From the NCBI GenBank assembly GCA_947503965.1, contig CANNFU010000005.1:248001-312000 (forward strand): a DNA stretch of 64,000 bases, in the 5' to 3' direction. Positions 48,690 through 58,060 of this stretch are shown here, one piece after another. The translations under genes and the position numbers were made by a program. Position 1 is the first letter of the stretch. Each line of letters begins with the position of its first letter. Source of the DNA: an uncultured Paracoccaceae bacterium (GTDB lineage Bacteria > Pseudomonadota > Alphaproteobacteria > Rhodobacterales > Rhodobacteraceae). Below the pieces are notes generated by a model. That model was given only the letters and a program-made list of their open reading frames with translations. It made no database searches and was not told the origin of the DNA.

Positions 48690-49724
48690 ATGACCAAGAA
48701 AATCAATCTCGCATTGCAGGGCGGTGGGGCACATGGTGCATTCACATGGGGTGTGCTGTGTCGGCTGTTGCACGATGAAGAGATTGAAATCTCGGCCATT
48801 TCAGGCACTTCGGCGGGCGCGCTGAACGCTGCCGCCCTGAAATCGGGTTGGGTTGCCAATGGACGCGAGGGGGCCTTGGCCAATCTGGAGTGGCTCTGGG
48901 GGCAGGTGGGTGCCATCACCGATCCGCGGTTTTCTGAATGGGTGTCGTCACTTGCGCCAACCGCGCATGTCTGGGCCAAGGCGATGGAATACTCTCCGGC
49001 CTACGCGGCCTTTGACATGACGACGCGGATGTTTTCGCCCTATATCTACGGTCCGACCCTGCGCAATCCGCTGGAAAACATCGTCAATGAATTTCATTAC
49101 GATGAGGTGTGCGCCACCGAAGGGCCTGCCTTGCATATTTGCGCGACCAATGTGCGCAGCGGCAAGATCCGGGTGTTTAGCGGAGCAGAGATCATGCCAG
49201 ATGTCATTCTGGCCTCGGCGTGTTTGCCAAGCCTGTTTCAGGCGGTAGAGTTTACCGACCCCAAAACCGGCAAGACAGAAGCCTTCTGGGATGGTGGATA
49301 CACTGGAAATCCGGCCCTTTTTCCTTTGTTCACCAACGACTTGCCGGACGATGTTCTGATCGTGAATATCAATCCGCTACACCGGGATGATCTGCCGACG
49401 GACAGCCAGTCAATCCAGAACAGGATCAATGAAATCAGCTTTAACTCGTCTTTGTTCCGTGAGTTGCGCGCGATCGAGTTTGTCAAACGGTTGCTGAATG
49501 ACGGATCAATCAAGAAAGGCACGATGAAGGACGTGCTGGTGCACATGATCGCTGATGATGGGTTGATGAATGAATTGAACGTGGCGACCAAGACGATCCC
49601 GAACGCCGTGGTACTTGCCCGGCTGAAAGAGGCAGGTCAGGCCGCCGCTGACGCATTTCTGCAAAATCACAAGGATGATCTGGGCAAGCGCAGCACGGTC
49701 AATCTTACCGATATGTTCAGCTAA
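48690..49724 (+). CDS. Patatin-like phospholipase/esterase
   Basis: 344 residues. Oxyanion hole ALQGGGAHGAFTWGV at the N-terminus, the nucleophile serine in GTSAGALNA near residue 42, and the catalytic Asp in WDGGYTGNP. No signal peptide, so cytoplasmic. The tight linkage with bdhA in this and related bacteria suggests a role in polyhydroxybutyrate or lipid turnover, but the substrate is unproven. It ends 4 bp from the convergent DUF502 gene. Confidence 0.92.
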   Translation: MTKKINLALQGGGAHGAFTWGVLCRLLHDEEIEISAISGTSAGALNAAALKSGWVANGREGALANLEWLWGQVGAITDPRFSEWVSSLAPTAHVWAKAMEYSPAYAAFDMTTRMFSPYIYGPTLRNPLENIVNEFHYDEVCATEGPALHICATNVRSGKIRVFSGAEIMPDVILASACLPSLFQAVEFTDPKTGKTEAFWDGGYTGNPALFPLFTNDLPDDVLIVNINPLHRDDLPTDSQSIQNRINEISFNSSLFRELRAIEFVKRLLNDGSIKKGTMKDVLVHMIADDGLMNELNVATKTIPNAVVLARLKEAGQAAADAFLQNHKDDLGKRSTVNLTDMFS

Positions 49725-49728
49725 GGCC

Positions 49729-50463
49729 TTATTCTGCGGCGGCGGGGAGTACCGCGTCATCCTTGCCGTTGCCATTGGGATAGACAAGGCCCGCTGAAAT
49801 CACCAGCTTTGCCGCATCCTCGACCGTCATATCAAGCGGTTTGACATCCCCGATTGGCAGGAACAGCAAAAACCCCGATGTTGGGTTCGGTGTGGTTGGC
49901 AGGAACACCGTCACAATCGTTTCGCCATCCGATAGTTTCGTTTCGATTTCGCCCTTCGCATTGGTCGAGATGAACGCAATCGCCCAGATCCCCTTGCGCG
50001 GGTATTCGACAAGGCAGGCCTTATCGAAAGAGGTATCGCGCTGTGAAAACACGGTTTCGGCAATCTGCTTGGCCGCGTTGTAGATCGACCGGACAACGGG
50101 CGTACGATCCACCAGACGCTCACCAATCCCCAGAAAGGACCGCCCGATCAGACCCTTACCTATCCAGCCGACGATAACGGTAAAGGTCAGGAAAATGACA
50201 ACACCGATACCGCGCACATTCACGGTGATCCGCTCGGCGCCTTCAAGACCAAAAATGCGATTGATCAGTTCTTCGGGCTGATAGGCATCCGGCACAAATG
50301 GCCAGACCCAGCTATCCACCCAGCCCACAACCGTCCAGATCAACCACAGGGTAAGGCCGATGGGCGCGACAATGATCAAGCCCGCAATGAAGTTGCCGCG
50401 CAACCGCGCAAACAGGCCGGGTTTCGTGCGGCGCTTAGCATCGTCTTGATGAGGGTCAGTCAT
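49729..50463 (-). CDS. DUF502 membrane protein
   Basis: 244 residues, DUF502 family: two membrane helices (about 27-50, IAGLIIVAPIGLTLWLIWTVV; and about 85-108) followed by a conserved soluble region (RTPVVRSIYNAAKQIAETVF, LVEYPRKGIWAIAFIS, TTPNPTSGFLLFLP). The family is widespread, inner-membrane, and of unknown function. Full length. Confidence 0.9.
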   Translation of the reverse strand: MTDPHQDDAKRRTKPGLFARLRGNFIAGLIIVAPIGLTLWLIWTVVGWVDSWVWPFVPDAYQPEELINRIFGLEGAERITVNVRGIGVVIFLTFTVIVGWIGKGLIGRSFLGIGERLVDRTPVVRSIYNAAKQIAETVFSQRDTSFDKACLVEYPRKGIWAIAFISTNAKGEIETKLSDGETIVTVFLPTTPNPTSGFLLFLPIGDVKPLDMTVEDAAKLVISAGLVYPNGNGKDDAVLPAAAE

Positions 50464-50541
50464 GATCCGGTCCGAAATACATCACCGCACATCTAAGCGC
50501 TGCCGCGATGGGTCACAAGCGCTTGCGCCTTGCTGTCGTAG

Positions 50542-51447
50542 CTATTTCGTCATGGCGATGGCAATTTGTGCAGCAAGCCGCGCATTGTTACGGACAAGTG
50601 CGATATTCGCGGTCAGGGATCGGCCTTCGGTCAGCTCAAAAATGCGCCCCAACAGGAACGGCGTGACCGCTTTCGCAGTGATGTTCTGCGCATCGGCCTC
50701 GGCTAGGGCCTGCTCAATAATCGGGTCCAGCACGGCAGACGAAATTTCATCCGCTTGCGGAATGGGATTGGCCACCAATTGCCCACCGGCAAGACCCATC
50801 GCGGTCCGCACCTGTTGCGCCTTGGCAATCGCGTCAGGCGTATCCATGCGCAAGGGGGCGGAAATGTCGGATCGGGCTGACCAGAAGGCAGGCAACCAAT
50901 CCTGACCATATGCAATGACGGGAACGCCCAATGTTTCCAGCACCTCGAATGTCTTGGGTAAATCAAGAATGGCTTTTGCACCGGCACCCACGACCGTGAC
51001 GGGTGTCAGGGCAAGTTCCTGCAGATCGGCAGAGATATCAAAGCTGTGCGCGGCCCCGCGATGCACGCCGCCAATCCCGCCCGTGGCAAAGACATGAATA
51101 CCCGCCAGATGTGCCGCGATCATGGTTGCAGCAACCGTGGTCGCACCAGTGCCACCTGTTGCAATGCATGCCGCCATGTCCGCGCGCGATAGTTTGGCCA
51201 CATCCTGCGCCTGTCCCAGCGCGTCCAGCGCATCAGGCTCCAGCCCAACGTGCAGCTTGCCCTTGATGACCGCGATCGTGGCGGGTGTTGCACCGGCTGT
51301 GCGGATATCATCCTCGACCAGTCGGGCGGTTTCGACGTTTTGTGGAAAGGGCATCCCGTGGGTGATAATCGTGCTTTCCAGCGCGACGATAGGCGCGCCC
51401 GCAGCGCGGGTCTTGGCGACCTCGTCACTGTAGGTGATCGGGATCAT
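50542..51447 (-). CDS. psuG: Pseudouridine-5'-phosphate glycosidase
   Basis: 301 residues. PsuG splits pseudouridine 5'-phosphate into uracil and ribose 5-phosphate, breaking a C-C glycosidic bond. Signature segments are ALESTIITHGMPFPQN, ATGGTGATTVAATM, FATGGIGGVHRGA and LVANPIPQADEI. The ATG at 51447 overlaps the psuK stop (ATGA). With psuK it forms a complete pathway for salvaging pseudouridine from RNA turnover. Confidence 0.96.
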   Translation of the reverse strand: MIPITYSDEVAKTRAAGAPIVALESTIITHGMPFPQNVETARLVEDDIRTAGATPATIAVIKGKLHVGLEPDALDALGQAQDVAKLSRADMAACIATGGTGATTVAATMIAAHLAGIHVFATGGIGGVHRGAAHSFDISADLQELALTPVTVVGAGAKAILDLPKTFEVLETLGVPVIAYGQDWLPAFWSARSDISAPLRMDTPDAIAKAQQVRTAMGLAGGQLVANPIPQADEISSAVLDPIIEQALAEADAQNITAKAVTPFLLGRIFELTEGRSLTANIALVRNNARLAAQIAIAMTK

Positions 51448-52337
51448 AACGGCGTCTCTCCTGATACATAGGTGGCGGCAGCATTCAGCGCGCGGGCGAG
51501 GGCGGCGGCACGGTCCATGCCCTGCGCTTCGGATGCGATATGGGCGGCCATGAACGTATCGCCTGCACCTGTCACACGGGTCACCATAACGGCAGGTGGT
51601 GTCTGCGTGATGATATCACCGGCAGTGCCTTCGGATGCGGATTGACCGCCATCGGTCACAAGAACCCGGTGCGCCCCGCGCGTGATCAGCCCCGCTGCGG
51701 CACTGGCTGAGTCCGGGAAAGTGGTCTGGCACAACAATCCTGCCTCTTCCAGATTGACATAAAAGGTTGCGGATGGGTGATCGATCAATGCAAGCAATCG
51801 TTCGGCTTTACCTGGTGAAGCGGGGGCGACGCGCAGGTCTGCGGCCCGAAAAAGCGACGATGTGGCGATCGTCTGCAAAAGCTCGACCGTCAGGTTCCCA
51901 TCCAATGCCACCAACCCGCTAAATGGCGCATTCGCGGCGCCCAGAGTTCCATTCTCCAGCGGGCGCAGGATTTTTGCACCTGCCGCTTCCAGCGAGTGCG
52001 CGTCCGCGATGGCCGCGATCAACCCGTTGGCGCCTTCAACGGCCATATAAACATCCGTTGGCAAATCTTCGGACCGGTAGACATGATCACATATCATGCC
52101 CATGCGCTGTGCTTCGGCGATCAGCTCATTGCCTTCGACATCCTGCCCGATGGCGGTCAGCAGGGCAGGTTTCATGCCAAAGCGGCGCAATGTCATTGCG
52201 ATATTCATCGCAACACCGCCCGGAAGCCGCGTGATCCGGCCCGGCACGTCAGAACCGACACGCATATGGCTTGCCGCACGGCCGATCACGTCCCACAAGA
52301 CGGACCCGATGCAAATGATATCAGGTGTGTTTGTCAT
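51444..52337 (-). CDS. psuK: Pseudouridine kinase (PfkB family)
   Basis: 297 residues of the PfkB sugar-kinase family. N-terminal CIGSVLWDVIGRA and GGVAMNIAMTL shape the sugar site; the catalytic base Asp lies in VTGAGDTFMAAH near residue 260. Ribokinase-like enzymes have broad substrates, but the 4-bp overlap with psuG identifies pseudouridine as the likely one. Full length. Confidence 0.93.
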   Translation of the reverse strand: MTNTPDIICIGSVLWDVIGRAASHMRVGSDVPGRITRLPGGVAMNIAMTLRRFGMKPALLTAIGQDVEGNELIAEAQRMGMICDHVYRSEDLPTDVYMAVEGANGLIAAIADAHSLEAAGAKILRPLENGTLGAANAPFSGLVALDGNLTVELLQTIATSSLFRAADLRVAPASPGKAERLLALIDHPSATFYVNLEEAGLLCQTTFPDSASAAAGLITRGAHRVLVTDGGQSASEGTAGDIITQTPPAVMVTRVTGAGDTFMAAHIASEAQGMDRAAALARALNAAATYVSGETPL

Positions 52338-52373
52338 GGCCGCGTTGTGACGCAGCCACCGGACCTGCGCAAG

Positions 52374-53174
52374 TTACTCTGGCACCGCAAAGGTCAGATT
52401 GGCCCACAGGGTTTGCCAGACAGCGGCCGTTTTCTCGGCGACAGCTGCGCCCGGTTCGCGCAGTACCACGGCATCGACCATATAGGCATGGCCCGGTTCA
52501 ACTGGAAATGTCGCGATGCCCTGATCATCCGTGCGATAAATATCTATCGTCACATTGTCTTCGGCGTTCTTGCGAAAAACCTCGACCTGTGCATCGGTCC
52601 GCAGATCGTTGCGATAATGCAGTTGCACACGAAATCCCTCCGAAAGATCATCGGTGTACGGGTTCGTCAGCGCCACGATTTCCGTCTCGAACCCCACGCG
52701 ACGGTCAGTGCCTGCGCTGTTGCCGACGCCGATCAAGGTCTTGGAATAGCGCGAGTATACCTCTTCAAAACCCTCCAGCGGCAGACCCCGCGCCTCGTGC
52801 CGGCTCAGAACATCGCCGAAATCCTTGTGATCGACAAATTTCTGGAATTTTTCCCAATTCGGGTAGTCGAGCGTAGAGTCGCGCGCCTGATAGGCCACGA
52901 TATGCAAGCCTTCGGTCATCGGGTCCTGGTTGAGTGCTGGAATATCGCCCGGCCGGCCCTGTACACGCGCGGTATTTTCGCCTGCGAAAAGAGCGAAATT
53001 CTCAAATCGTTGCGGCAGGTACGATAACTTCACACCCGCGAACTCTTCGCCATTGACAAGATCAGCCTCAAGTTTACCGTCCGCCGGGATCTGATAGGCA
53101 AGCGGTTCGATCCAGAACTCATGCGCTATCACCGGCGAGCATAACAGACTGAAAATGAGGGCAATAATGCGCAT
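52374..53174 (-). CDS. DUF4198 periplasmic protein (metal-uptake associated)
   Basis: 266 residues: signal peptide (MRIIALIFSLLCSPVIA, cleavage before HEFWIEP) and a DUF4198 domain beginning HEFWIEPLAY, a hallmark of the family, whose members often accompany nickel or cobalt uptake genes. AAGGA lies 7 bases upstream of the ATG at 53174. That start is at most 28 bp from the divergent HupE-type gene and may overlap it, so the two probably share one control region. Confidence 0.88.
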   Translation of the reverse strand: MRIIALIFSLLCSPVIAHEFWIEPLAYQIPADGKLEADLVNGEEFAGVKLSYLPQRFENFALFAGENTARVQGRPGDIPALNQDPMTEGLHIVAYQARDSTLDYPNWEKFQKFVDHKDFGDVLSRHEARGLPLEGFEEVYSRYSKTLIGVGNSAGTDRRVGFETEIVALTNPYTDDLSEGFRVQLHYRNDLRTDAQVEVFRKNAEDNVTIDIYRTDDQGIATFPVEPGHAYMVDAVVLREPGAAVAEKTAAVWQTLWANLTFAVPE

Positions 53175-53202
53175 AACCGTTTCCTTTGTGGCTGAGGCCA
53201 GA

Positions 53203-54513
53203 GTGGCTGTCCTTCGGATATTGTCAAGCGCGATGCTCTTGTGGATCACGGCCCTGTCAACGGCCAGCGCCCACGAGGTTTTGCCATCCATTGCAGATAT
53301 GCGCACTGTGGGCGACCGGGTGGTGTTCGAAGTGCGTGCAAATGTCGAAAGTTTCGTCGCAGGAATAGACCTGGCCGAAACCACAGACACCAATGAGGCC
53401 GCAGAGGCCGCAACCTATGATCAATTGCGCGCCCTGGAACCGGCTGATCTGGAGACAGAGTTCACAGCCTTCTGGCCACAAATGGCACAAGGGATCACGT
53501 TAACAGCCGATGGAGCGCCCCTGACGCCCACGCTTGACCGTATTCTCGTGGGCCCGGTCGGTGATGTTGATCTGGTCCGCAGTTCAACCATTCAATTCAG
53601 CGCCGAATTGCCCAGTAATGCGACCGCCGTACAAATCGGCTGGGCCCCGGAATTCGGGGTATTGGTTCTGCGACAAATGGATGTGCCAGCCCCTTATGAC
53701 GGATATCTTGAGGGCGGGGCCCTGTCGGACCCGATCACGCTGGCAGGCGGTGATCAGGCGACCGGCTGGGAAACGTTTGTCGACTATATCCCCGTTGGCT
53801 TTGACCACATCGTGCCCAAGGGGCTGGATCATATCCTGTTTGTTTTGGGGCTGTTCTTTCTGGCCGCAAAATTCCGGCCTCTTTTGATCCAGGTGTCATT
53901 GTTCACGCTGGCGCACACGATCACACTGGCGCTTGCGGCACTGGGTTATGTCAATGTGCCCGGCAGTATCGTTGAGCCGCTGATCGCAGCCTCAATCGTC
54001 TTTATCGCGGTCGAGAACGTCTGGGCCAAGGGCATCAGCCGATGGCGACCTTATGTGATCTTTGGCTTCGGGTTGCTGCATGGATTGGGCTTTGCGTCAG
54101 TTCTGGGCGAATTCGGACTACCCGAAGGCACGTTTATTCCCGCATTGATCGGCTTCAATGTGGGCGTCGAGGTGGGACAGCTTGCCGTGATCGCGGTGAT
54201 GTTCCTGTGCGTGTGGCAGGCGCTGCGGATCGACCGGGGCGAGAATGAGGTCAATCAGGGCTTTGCGCTTTATACGGTGCTGATCATCATCGCGATCACG
54301 CTGACCGTGCTGAACCCCGCTGGTTTGCAGACAGCGCTGGAAAATCCGGTCTGGCTGTTCGCGGCCCCGCTGGCCACAGTCTTTGCACTTTGCATGATGT
54401 CGATCCAGTTTCGCGACCATATCGATGCCTATCGACGCCTCGTGGCGATCCCATGCTCGCTCGCGATTGCTGCGGTGGGGGCTTATTGGGTCGTTGAGCG
54501 GGTATTTTTGTAG
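53203..54513 (+). CDS. HupE/UreJ-family membrane protein
   Basis: 436 residues from the GTG at 53203: signal peptide (VLRILSSAMLLWITALSTASA, then HEVLP), a periplasmic beta-rich part (about 30-200), and seven C-terminal helices of HupE/UreJ type with DHIVPKGLDHILFVLGLFFL, FGLLHGLGFA and GFNVGVEVGQLAVIA. These His/Asp-rich membrane motifs suggest Ni2+ or Co2+ transport. Starts at 53155, 53167 (ATG with GAGGG) and 53203 (GTG with GAGG) are all possible; 53203 best fits a signal peptide. Divergent partner: the DUF4198 protein. Confidence 0.85.
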   Translation: MAVLRILSSAMLLWITALSTASAHEVLPSIADMRTVGDRVVFEVRANVESFVAGIDLAETTDTNEAAEAATYDQLRALEPADLETEFTAFWPQMAQGITLTADGAPLTPTLDRILVGPVGDVDLVRSSTIQFSAELPSNATAVQIGWAPEFGVLVLRQMDVPAPYDGYLEGGALSDPITLAGGDQATGWETFVDYIPVGFDHIVPKGLDHILFVLGLFFLAAKFRPLLIQVSLFTLAHTITLALAALGYVNVPGSIVEPLIAASIVFIAVENVWAKGISRWRPYVIFGFGLLHGLGFASVLGEFGLPEGTFIPALIGFNVGVEVGQLAVIAVMFLCVWQALRIDRGENEVNQGFALYTVLIIIAITLTVLNPAGLQTALENPVWLFAAPLATVFALCMMSIQFRDHIDAYRRLVAIPCSLAIAAVGAYWVVERVFL

Positions 54514-54516
54514 GGG

Positions 54517-54550
54517 TTTGGCCGGTTCACGCTCAGGTGAACCGGCCAAA
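54517..54550. terminator. Shared hairpin between convergent genes
   Basis: TTTGGCCGGTTCAC (54517-54530) and GTGAACCGGCCAAA (54537-54550) pair over 14 bp with a 6-base loop, between the ends of the HupE-type gene and the beta-helix gene. It could end both transcripts; neither side has a strong T-tract. Confidence 0.75.
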
Positions 54551-54554
54551 ACGC

Positions 54555-55970
54555 TTACTGCATCGTGACACCTTCTGCATCGATACCGTCATCGATATTC
54601 GAGGCGACCACTGTCAGCGTACCAGCACCATCATCCTCCTGCACGACCTCTAATCCGGTGTCGTCGCTGTCGTCGTTTTTGAATGTGGTTGTACCACTGA
54701 CGCGGACGTTCACATCGCCTGCGTCTTCCTCCTCAAAGACAAAACCTTTGCCGCCGTTTGCCGCAGCATTTGCCGTATCGACAATTGCGATGATGTCACC
54801 ATCATCAGCCTCTGACATCTTGTAGCCATCATCGACATTGAAGTTCGCATCGGTGGCAACAAAAGTGACGTTGATATCGCCGGGGCCTTCTTCATCCCAG
54901 TCGACACCTTCGTCCATGTTACCGGTGATGATGGTGTTGTACATCTTGGTGATGATCGATCCTTCCCCGGCCTCATCGAGATCAATGCCATCGTCAAGGT
55001 CCAGGCCAAAGGCATATTCTTCGACGAAACCGCTGTCATAAAGATCAACTTCACGCTCGATACAGGTATCGTCAGGTGATCCGACAACAGGGCCGGGAAT
55101 GGCATCTTCGGCCATCATGTTATCATCAAATTCACCTTCCGGGTCTTGCGGCATGAAGGCGGCAAAAACGGCTGGATTACAATAATTGCCGTTTCGCGAA
55201 AATGTGGTGTCTGTGATCGACGCAATGATGTCGCCGGCATCCCCTTCATCCAGTTCTACCCCATCCGCGCCAACACCGGCAAAATGGGACCCAATGGCAG
55301 AAAAGGTAATGCTGCCCGCACCGCGTTCATCCGCGCGAAAGCCGTCCGCGTCAAACCGGCCATGGCCAACTTTTTCGATGGTCACATTGGTCAACGTGAT
55401 GGCAAGCCCGGCATCTGATCCGTCGCCGCCACCGCCGGACCCGCTGCCGCAATCATCAGCCAGCGAACAATCGGACATGTGTATCCCATGCCCGGCCACA
55501 TGCCGCACACTGACATCGGTCAGGGTCAGGCTGACCGTATCCAAGGCATCATTTGGCACGGCAATCGCAATACCCTTTCCAGCAGGACCGTTCAGATCAC
55601 CACGATTTTCTGCGCTGAACCCACCAGGTCCATGAAATGACAGCCCGGAAATCGACAGGTCCGCGCCATTGGGCACCGACAACAGCGTTACATTCGCCTC
55701 CGTTTCGATCACATTGCCCAGACCCGCAATATCAAGCGGGGCAGTGCCCTGATAGGACAGACCCGACGTGATTGCGATATCGCCCTCAACCGTGATCAGG
55801 ACACGCGCGGCAGTCTGTGCGGCGCTGGCCGCATCCAAAGCGGCACGCAGGCTGCCATCGCCCGTATCCGCGGTTGTCGTGACCAAAAATGTCTGCGCGT
55901 CCTGTGCCGCAACTTGTCCGACCCCAAGCGACAGGCCCAGTGCCGTTCCCAAAAGATACCTTAAAACCAT
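54555..55970 (-). CDS. Exported acidic right-handed beta-helix repeat protein
   Basis: 471 residues: signal peptide (LLGTALGLSLGVGQVAA, cleavage before QDAQ), an N-terminal parallel beta-helix part (LVTTTADTGDGSLRAAL is common in such proteins), and a C-terminal series of about six acidic repeats of roughly 26-28 residues (about 245-465) with the pattern D-G-[VIYF]-x3-E-x3-G-D-I. Examples are DGVELDEGDAGDI and DGYKMSEADDGDI. The Asp/Glu ladder suggests calcium binding and a cell-surface or secreted role. No catalytic motif is seen; pectate-lyase-like activity is not supported. Confidence 0.82.
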   Translation of the reverse strand: MVLRYLLGTALGLSLGVGQVAAQDAQTFLVTTTADTGDGSLRAALDAASAAQTAARVLITVEGDIAITSGLSYQGTAPLDIAGLGNVIETEANVTLLSVPNGADLSISGLSFHGPGGFSAENRGDLNGPAGKGIAIAVPNDALDTVSLTLTDVSVRHVAGHGIHMSDCSLADDCGSGSGGGGDGSDAGLAITLTNVTIEKVGHGRFDADGFRADERGAGSITFSAIGSHFAGVGADGVELDEGDAGDIIASITDTTFSRNGNYCNPAVFAAFMPQDPEGEFDDNMMAEDAIPGPVVGSPDDTCIEREVDLYDSGFVEEYAFGLDLDDGIDLDEAGEGSIITKMYNTIITGNMDEGVDWDEEGPGDINVTFVATDANFNVDDGYKMSEADDGDIIAIVDTANAAANGGKGFVFEEEDAGDVNVRVSGTTTFKNDDSDDTGLEVVQEDDGAGTLTVVASNIDDGIDAEGVTMQ

Positions 55971-56099
55971 TCGTTATACTTCCTTACTCATTTGACGTCC
56001 GGCACTGGGTTAAGGTGCTGATGTAACGGACGGGTAACAACATTTACTCATGCTGGCACAGTCTTTGCTGAAAAAGGCCAGGTTAAGGCAACACAGTGG

Positions 56100-56128
56100 T
56101 TGCAACCGAAACAAACGCTCGCTATAGC
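56100..56128 (+). promoter_or_regulatory. rpsB promoter
   Basis: TTGCAA (56100-56105), a 17-bp spacer, TATAGC (56123-56128). It predicts a start near 56135 and a leader of about 113 bases before rpsB. Confidence 0.65.
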
Positions 56129-56134
56129 GCGCTC

Positions 56135-56247
56135 ACTTAATCCCGCAGGCGGGGGCGGGTGTGTTGGGGAGACATCCCAATCCATCCACCGGTTGGCCAA
56201 ATGGCTGATCCCCCGCTGAGGCTTGAAACCGGAAAAGGAAAACGGAC
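56135..56247 (+). promoter_or_regulatory. Folded rpsB leader, candidate S2 autoregulatory site
   Basis: The leader holds consecutive hairpins: CCCGC-agg-CGGGG, TTGGG-gagaca-tCCCAA, and GGCCA-aa-TGGCT, followed by the ribosome-binding site AAGGAAAAC. Leaders of rpsB in other bacteria bind S2 for feedback control; this one is a candidate by position and structure. Confidence 0.45.
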
Positions 56248-57045
56248 ATGGCTCTTCCCGAGTTCACCATGCGCCAGCTGCTTGAGGCAGGCGTTCACTT
56301 TGGTCACCAGACCGCACGTTGGAACCCCAAGATGTCGCAGTACATCTACGGTTCGCGTAACGGCATCCACATCATGGACCTGACACAGACCGTGCCAATG
56401 CTGGACCAGGCATTGCAGGCCATTCGTGACACCGTCGCCAAGGGCGGCCGCGTTCTGTTTGTTGGCACCAAGCGTCAGGCGTCCAAGCCGATCATGGAAG
56501 CGGCAGAAAAATCCGCGCAGTTCTACATGAACCACCGCTGGTTGGGTGGCACGCTGACCAACTGGCAGACCGTGTCGCAGTCGATCAATCGTCTCAAGGC
56601 GATCGACGAAGCCTCTGCAACCGGCTTTGGCGGCCTGACCAAAAAGGAACGCCTGGGAATGGAGCGTGAGCAGGGTAAATTGCAGGCCTCGCTTGGTGGG
56701 ATCCGCGAAATGGGCGGTGTGCCTGACCTTCTGTTCGTCATCGACGTGAACAAGGAAGACCTCGCCATCGCAGAAGCGAAAAAGCTGGGTATTCCCGTTG
56801 TAGCGGTGGTTGACACCAACTGTTCACCCGAAGGCGTCGATCATGTGATCCCCGGCAATGATGACGCAGCCCGCGCCATCGCGCTGTACACCGATCTGGC
56901 CGCGCGTGCCGCATTGGACGGCATGACAGCACAGTTGGGTGCCGCAGGCGTCGACATGGGTGCGATGGAAGAGCTGGCAGAAGAGGTTGTCGCCGAAGAG
57001 GCAGCAGCCGAAGCCGCCGCTGCCGAGGAAGCACCAGCGTCCTAA
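56248..57045 (+). CDS. rpsB: 30S ribosomal protein S2
   Basis: 265 residues, full-length S2 of the small ribosomal subunit: [20 protein letters not shown] at the N-terminus, [11 protein letters not shown] and [11 protein letters not shown] near the middle, and [19 protein letters not shown]. An Ala/Glu-rich tail (about 240-265) is an alphaproteobacterial extension. It precedes tsf with an 80-bp gap, the near-universal rpsB-tsf operon. Confidence 0.98.
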   Translation: MALPEFTMRQLLEAGVHFGHQTARWNPKMSQYIYGSRNGIHIMDLTQTVPMLDQALQAIRDTVAKGGRVLFVGTKRQASKPIMEAAEKSAQFYMNHRWLGGTLTNWQTVSQSINRLKAIDEASATGFGGLTKKERLGMEREQGKLQASLGGIREMGGVPDLLFVIDVNKEDLAIAEAKKLGIPVVAVVDTNCSPEGVDHVIPGNDDAARAIALYTDLAARAALDGMTAQLGAAGVDMGAMEELAEEVVAEEAAAEAAAAEEAPAS

Positions 57046-57125
57046 AGCACGGCCAAACAACAGCCGGGCAGGGGCCTTATGCCCCGCCCGCAGACATTGA
57101 AATTCCCGCTTCAAGGAGAAGTAAC

Positions 57126-57998
57126 ATGGCAATCACCGCTGCAATGGTGAAAGAGCTGCGCGACAGCACAGGCGCAGGCATGATGGACGCCAAAAAGGCA
57201 TTGACCGAAAGCAATGGCGACATGGAAGCCGCCGTTGACTGGCTGCGCACCAAGGGCCTTGCCAAGGCTGCCAAGAAATCCGGCCGGACAGCCGCCGAAG
57301 GGCTTGTTGCCGTCGCCGTTGACGGTGGCAAAGGGGTTGCGGTTGAAGTGAACTCCGAAACCGATTTTGTTGCCAAGAATGCCGATTTCCAGAAAATGGT
57401 TGCAGGCATTGCACAAGTTGCATTGGGCGCCAGTGATCTTGACGCGCTGAAGGCTGCCGATATGGGTGGAAAAACGGTTGAACAGACCGTTATCGACGCC
57501 GTTGCAGTGATCGGTGAAAACATGTCGGTGCGCCGTATGGCCACGATTGAAGGCAGCACCGTGGTCAACTACGTGCACAATGCTGCAGCTGACGGTATGG
57601 GGAACATCGGTGTTCTGGTCGCCATGACCGGCGACAATGCCGCGTTTGGTCGTCAGGTGGCGATGCATATCGCAGCCGCAAACCCGGCATCCCTGTCAGA
57701 GGCGGATCTTGACCCTGCTGTGGTCGAGAAGGAAAAGCAGGTCCAGATGGATATCGCTCGTGAAAGCGGCAAGCCTGAAGCCGTGATCGAAAAGATGATC
57801 GTGGGCCGGATGAAGAAATACATGGCTGAGGTGACATTGCTGAACCAGCAATTCGTCGTGAACCCTGACCTGACCGTCGCCAAGGCAGCCGAAGAAGCCG
57901 GTGTTGAAATCACAGGTTATGTGCGTCTGGCTGTGGGTGAAGGCATTGAAAAAGTCGAGGAAGACTTTGCAGCAGAAGTTGCGAAGCTGGGCGGTTAA
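57126..57998 (+). CDS. tsf: Elongation factor Ts
   Basis: 290 residues, full-length EF-Ts, which recycles EF-Tu-GDP. The N-terminal domain has [19 protein letters not shown] and the EF-Tu contact motif TDFVAKN; a two-part core and a C-terminal helix follow. The ATG at 57126 has AAGGAG 6 bases upstream. It shares the rpsB transcript and is followed by a terminator. Confidence 0.98.
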   Translation: MAITAAMVKELRDSTGAGMMDAKKALTESNGDMEAAVDWLRTKGLAKAAKKSGRTAAEGLVAVAVDGGKGVAVEVNSETDFVAKNADFQKMVAGIAQVALGASDLDALKAADMGGKTVEQTVIDAVAVIGENMSVRRMATIEGSTVVNYVHNAAADGMGNIGVLVAMTGDNAAFGRQVAMHIAAANPASLSEADLDPAVVEKEKQVQMDIARESGKPEAVIEKMIVGRMKKYMAEVTLLNQQFVVNPDLTVAKAAEEAGVEITGYVRLAVGEGIEKVEEDFAAEVAKLGG

Positions 57999-58015
57999 AT
58001 CTGTCCCACAGAAAA

Positions 58016-58060
58016 CAGTCATTGGTCGCCATCAGAAATGACTGGCGGCCTTTCTATTTT
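58016..58060 (+). terminator. rpsB-tsf operon terminator with two alternative stems
   Basis: GGTCGCCA (58024-58031) pairs with TGGCGGCC (58043-58050), followed by TTTCTATTTT. A second, mutually exclusive stem CAGTCATT / AATGACTG overlaps it. The first is the terminator; the second may be an anti-terminator by chance. Confidence 0.75.
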
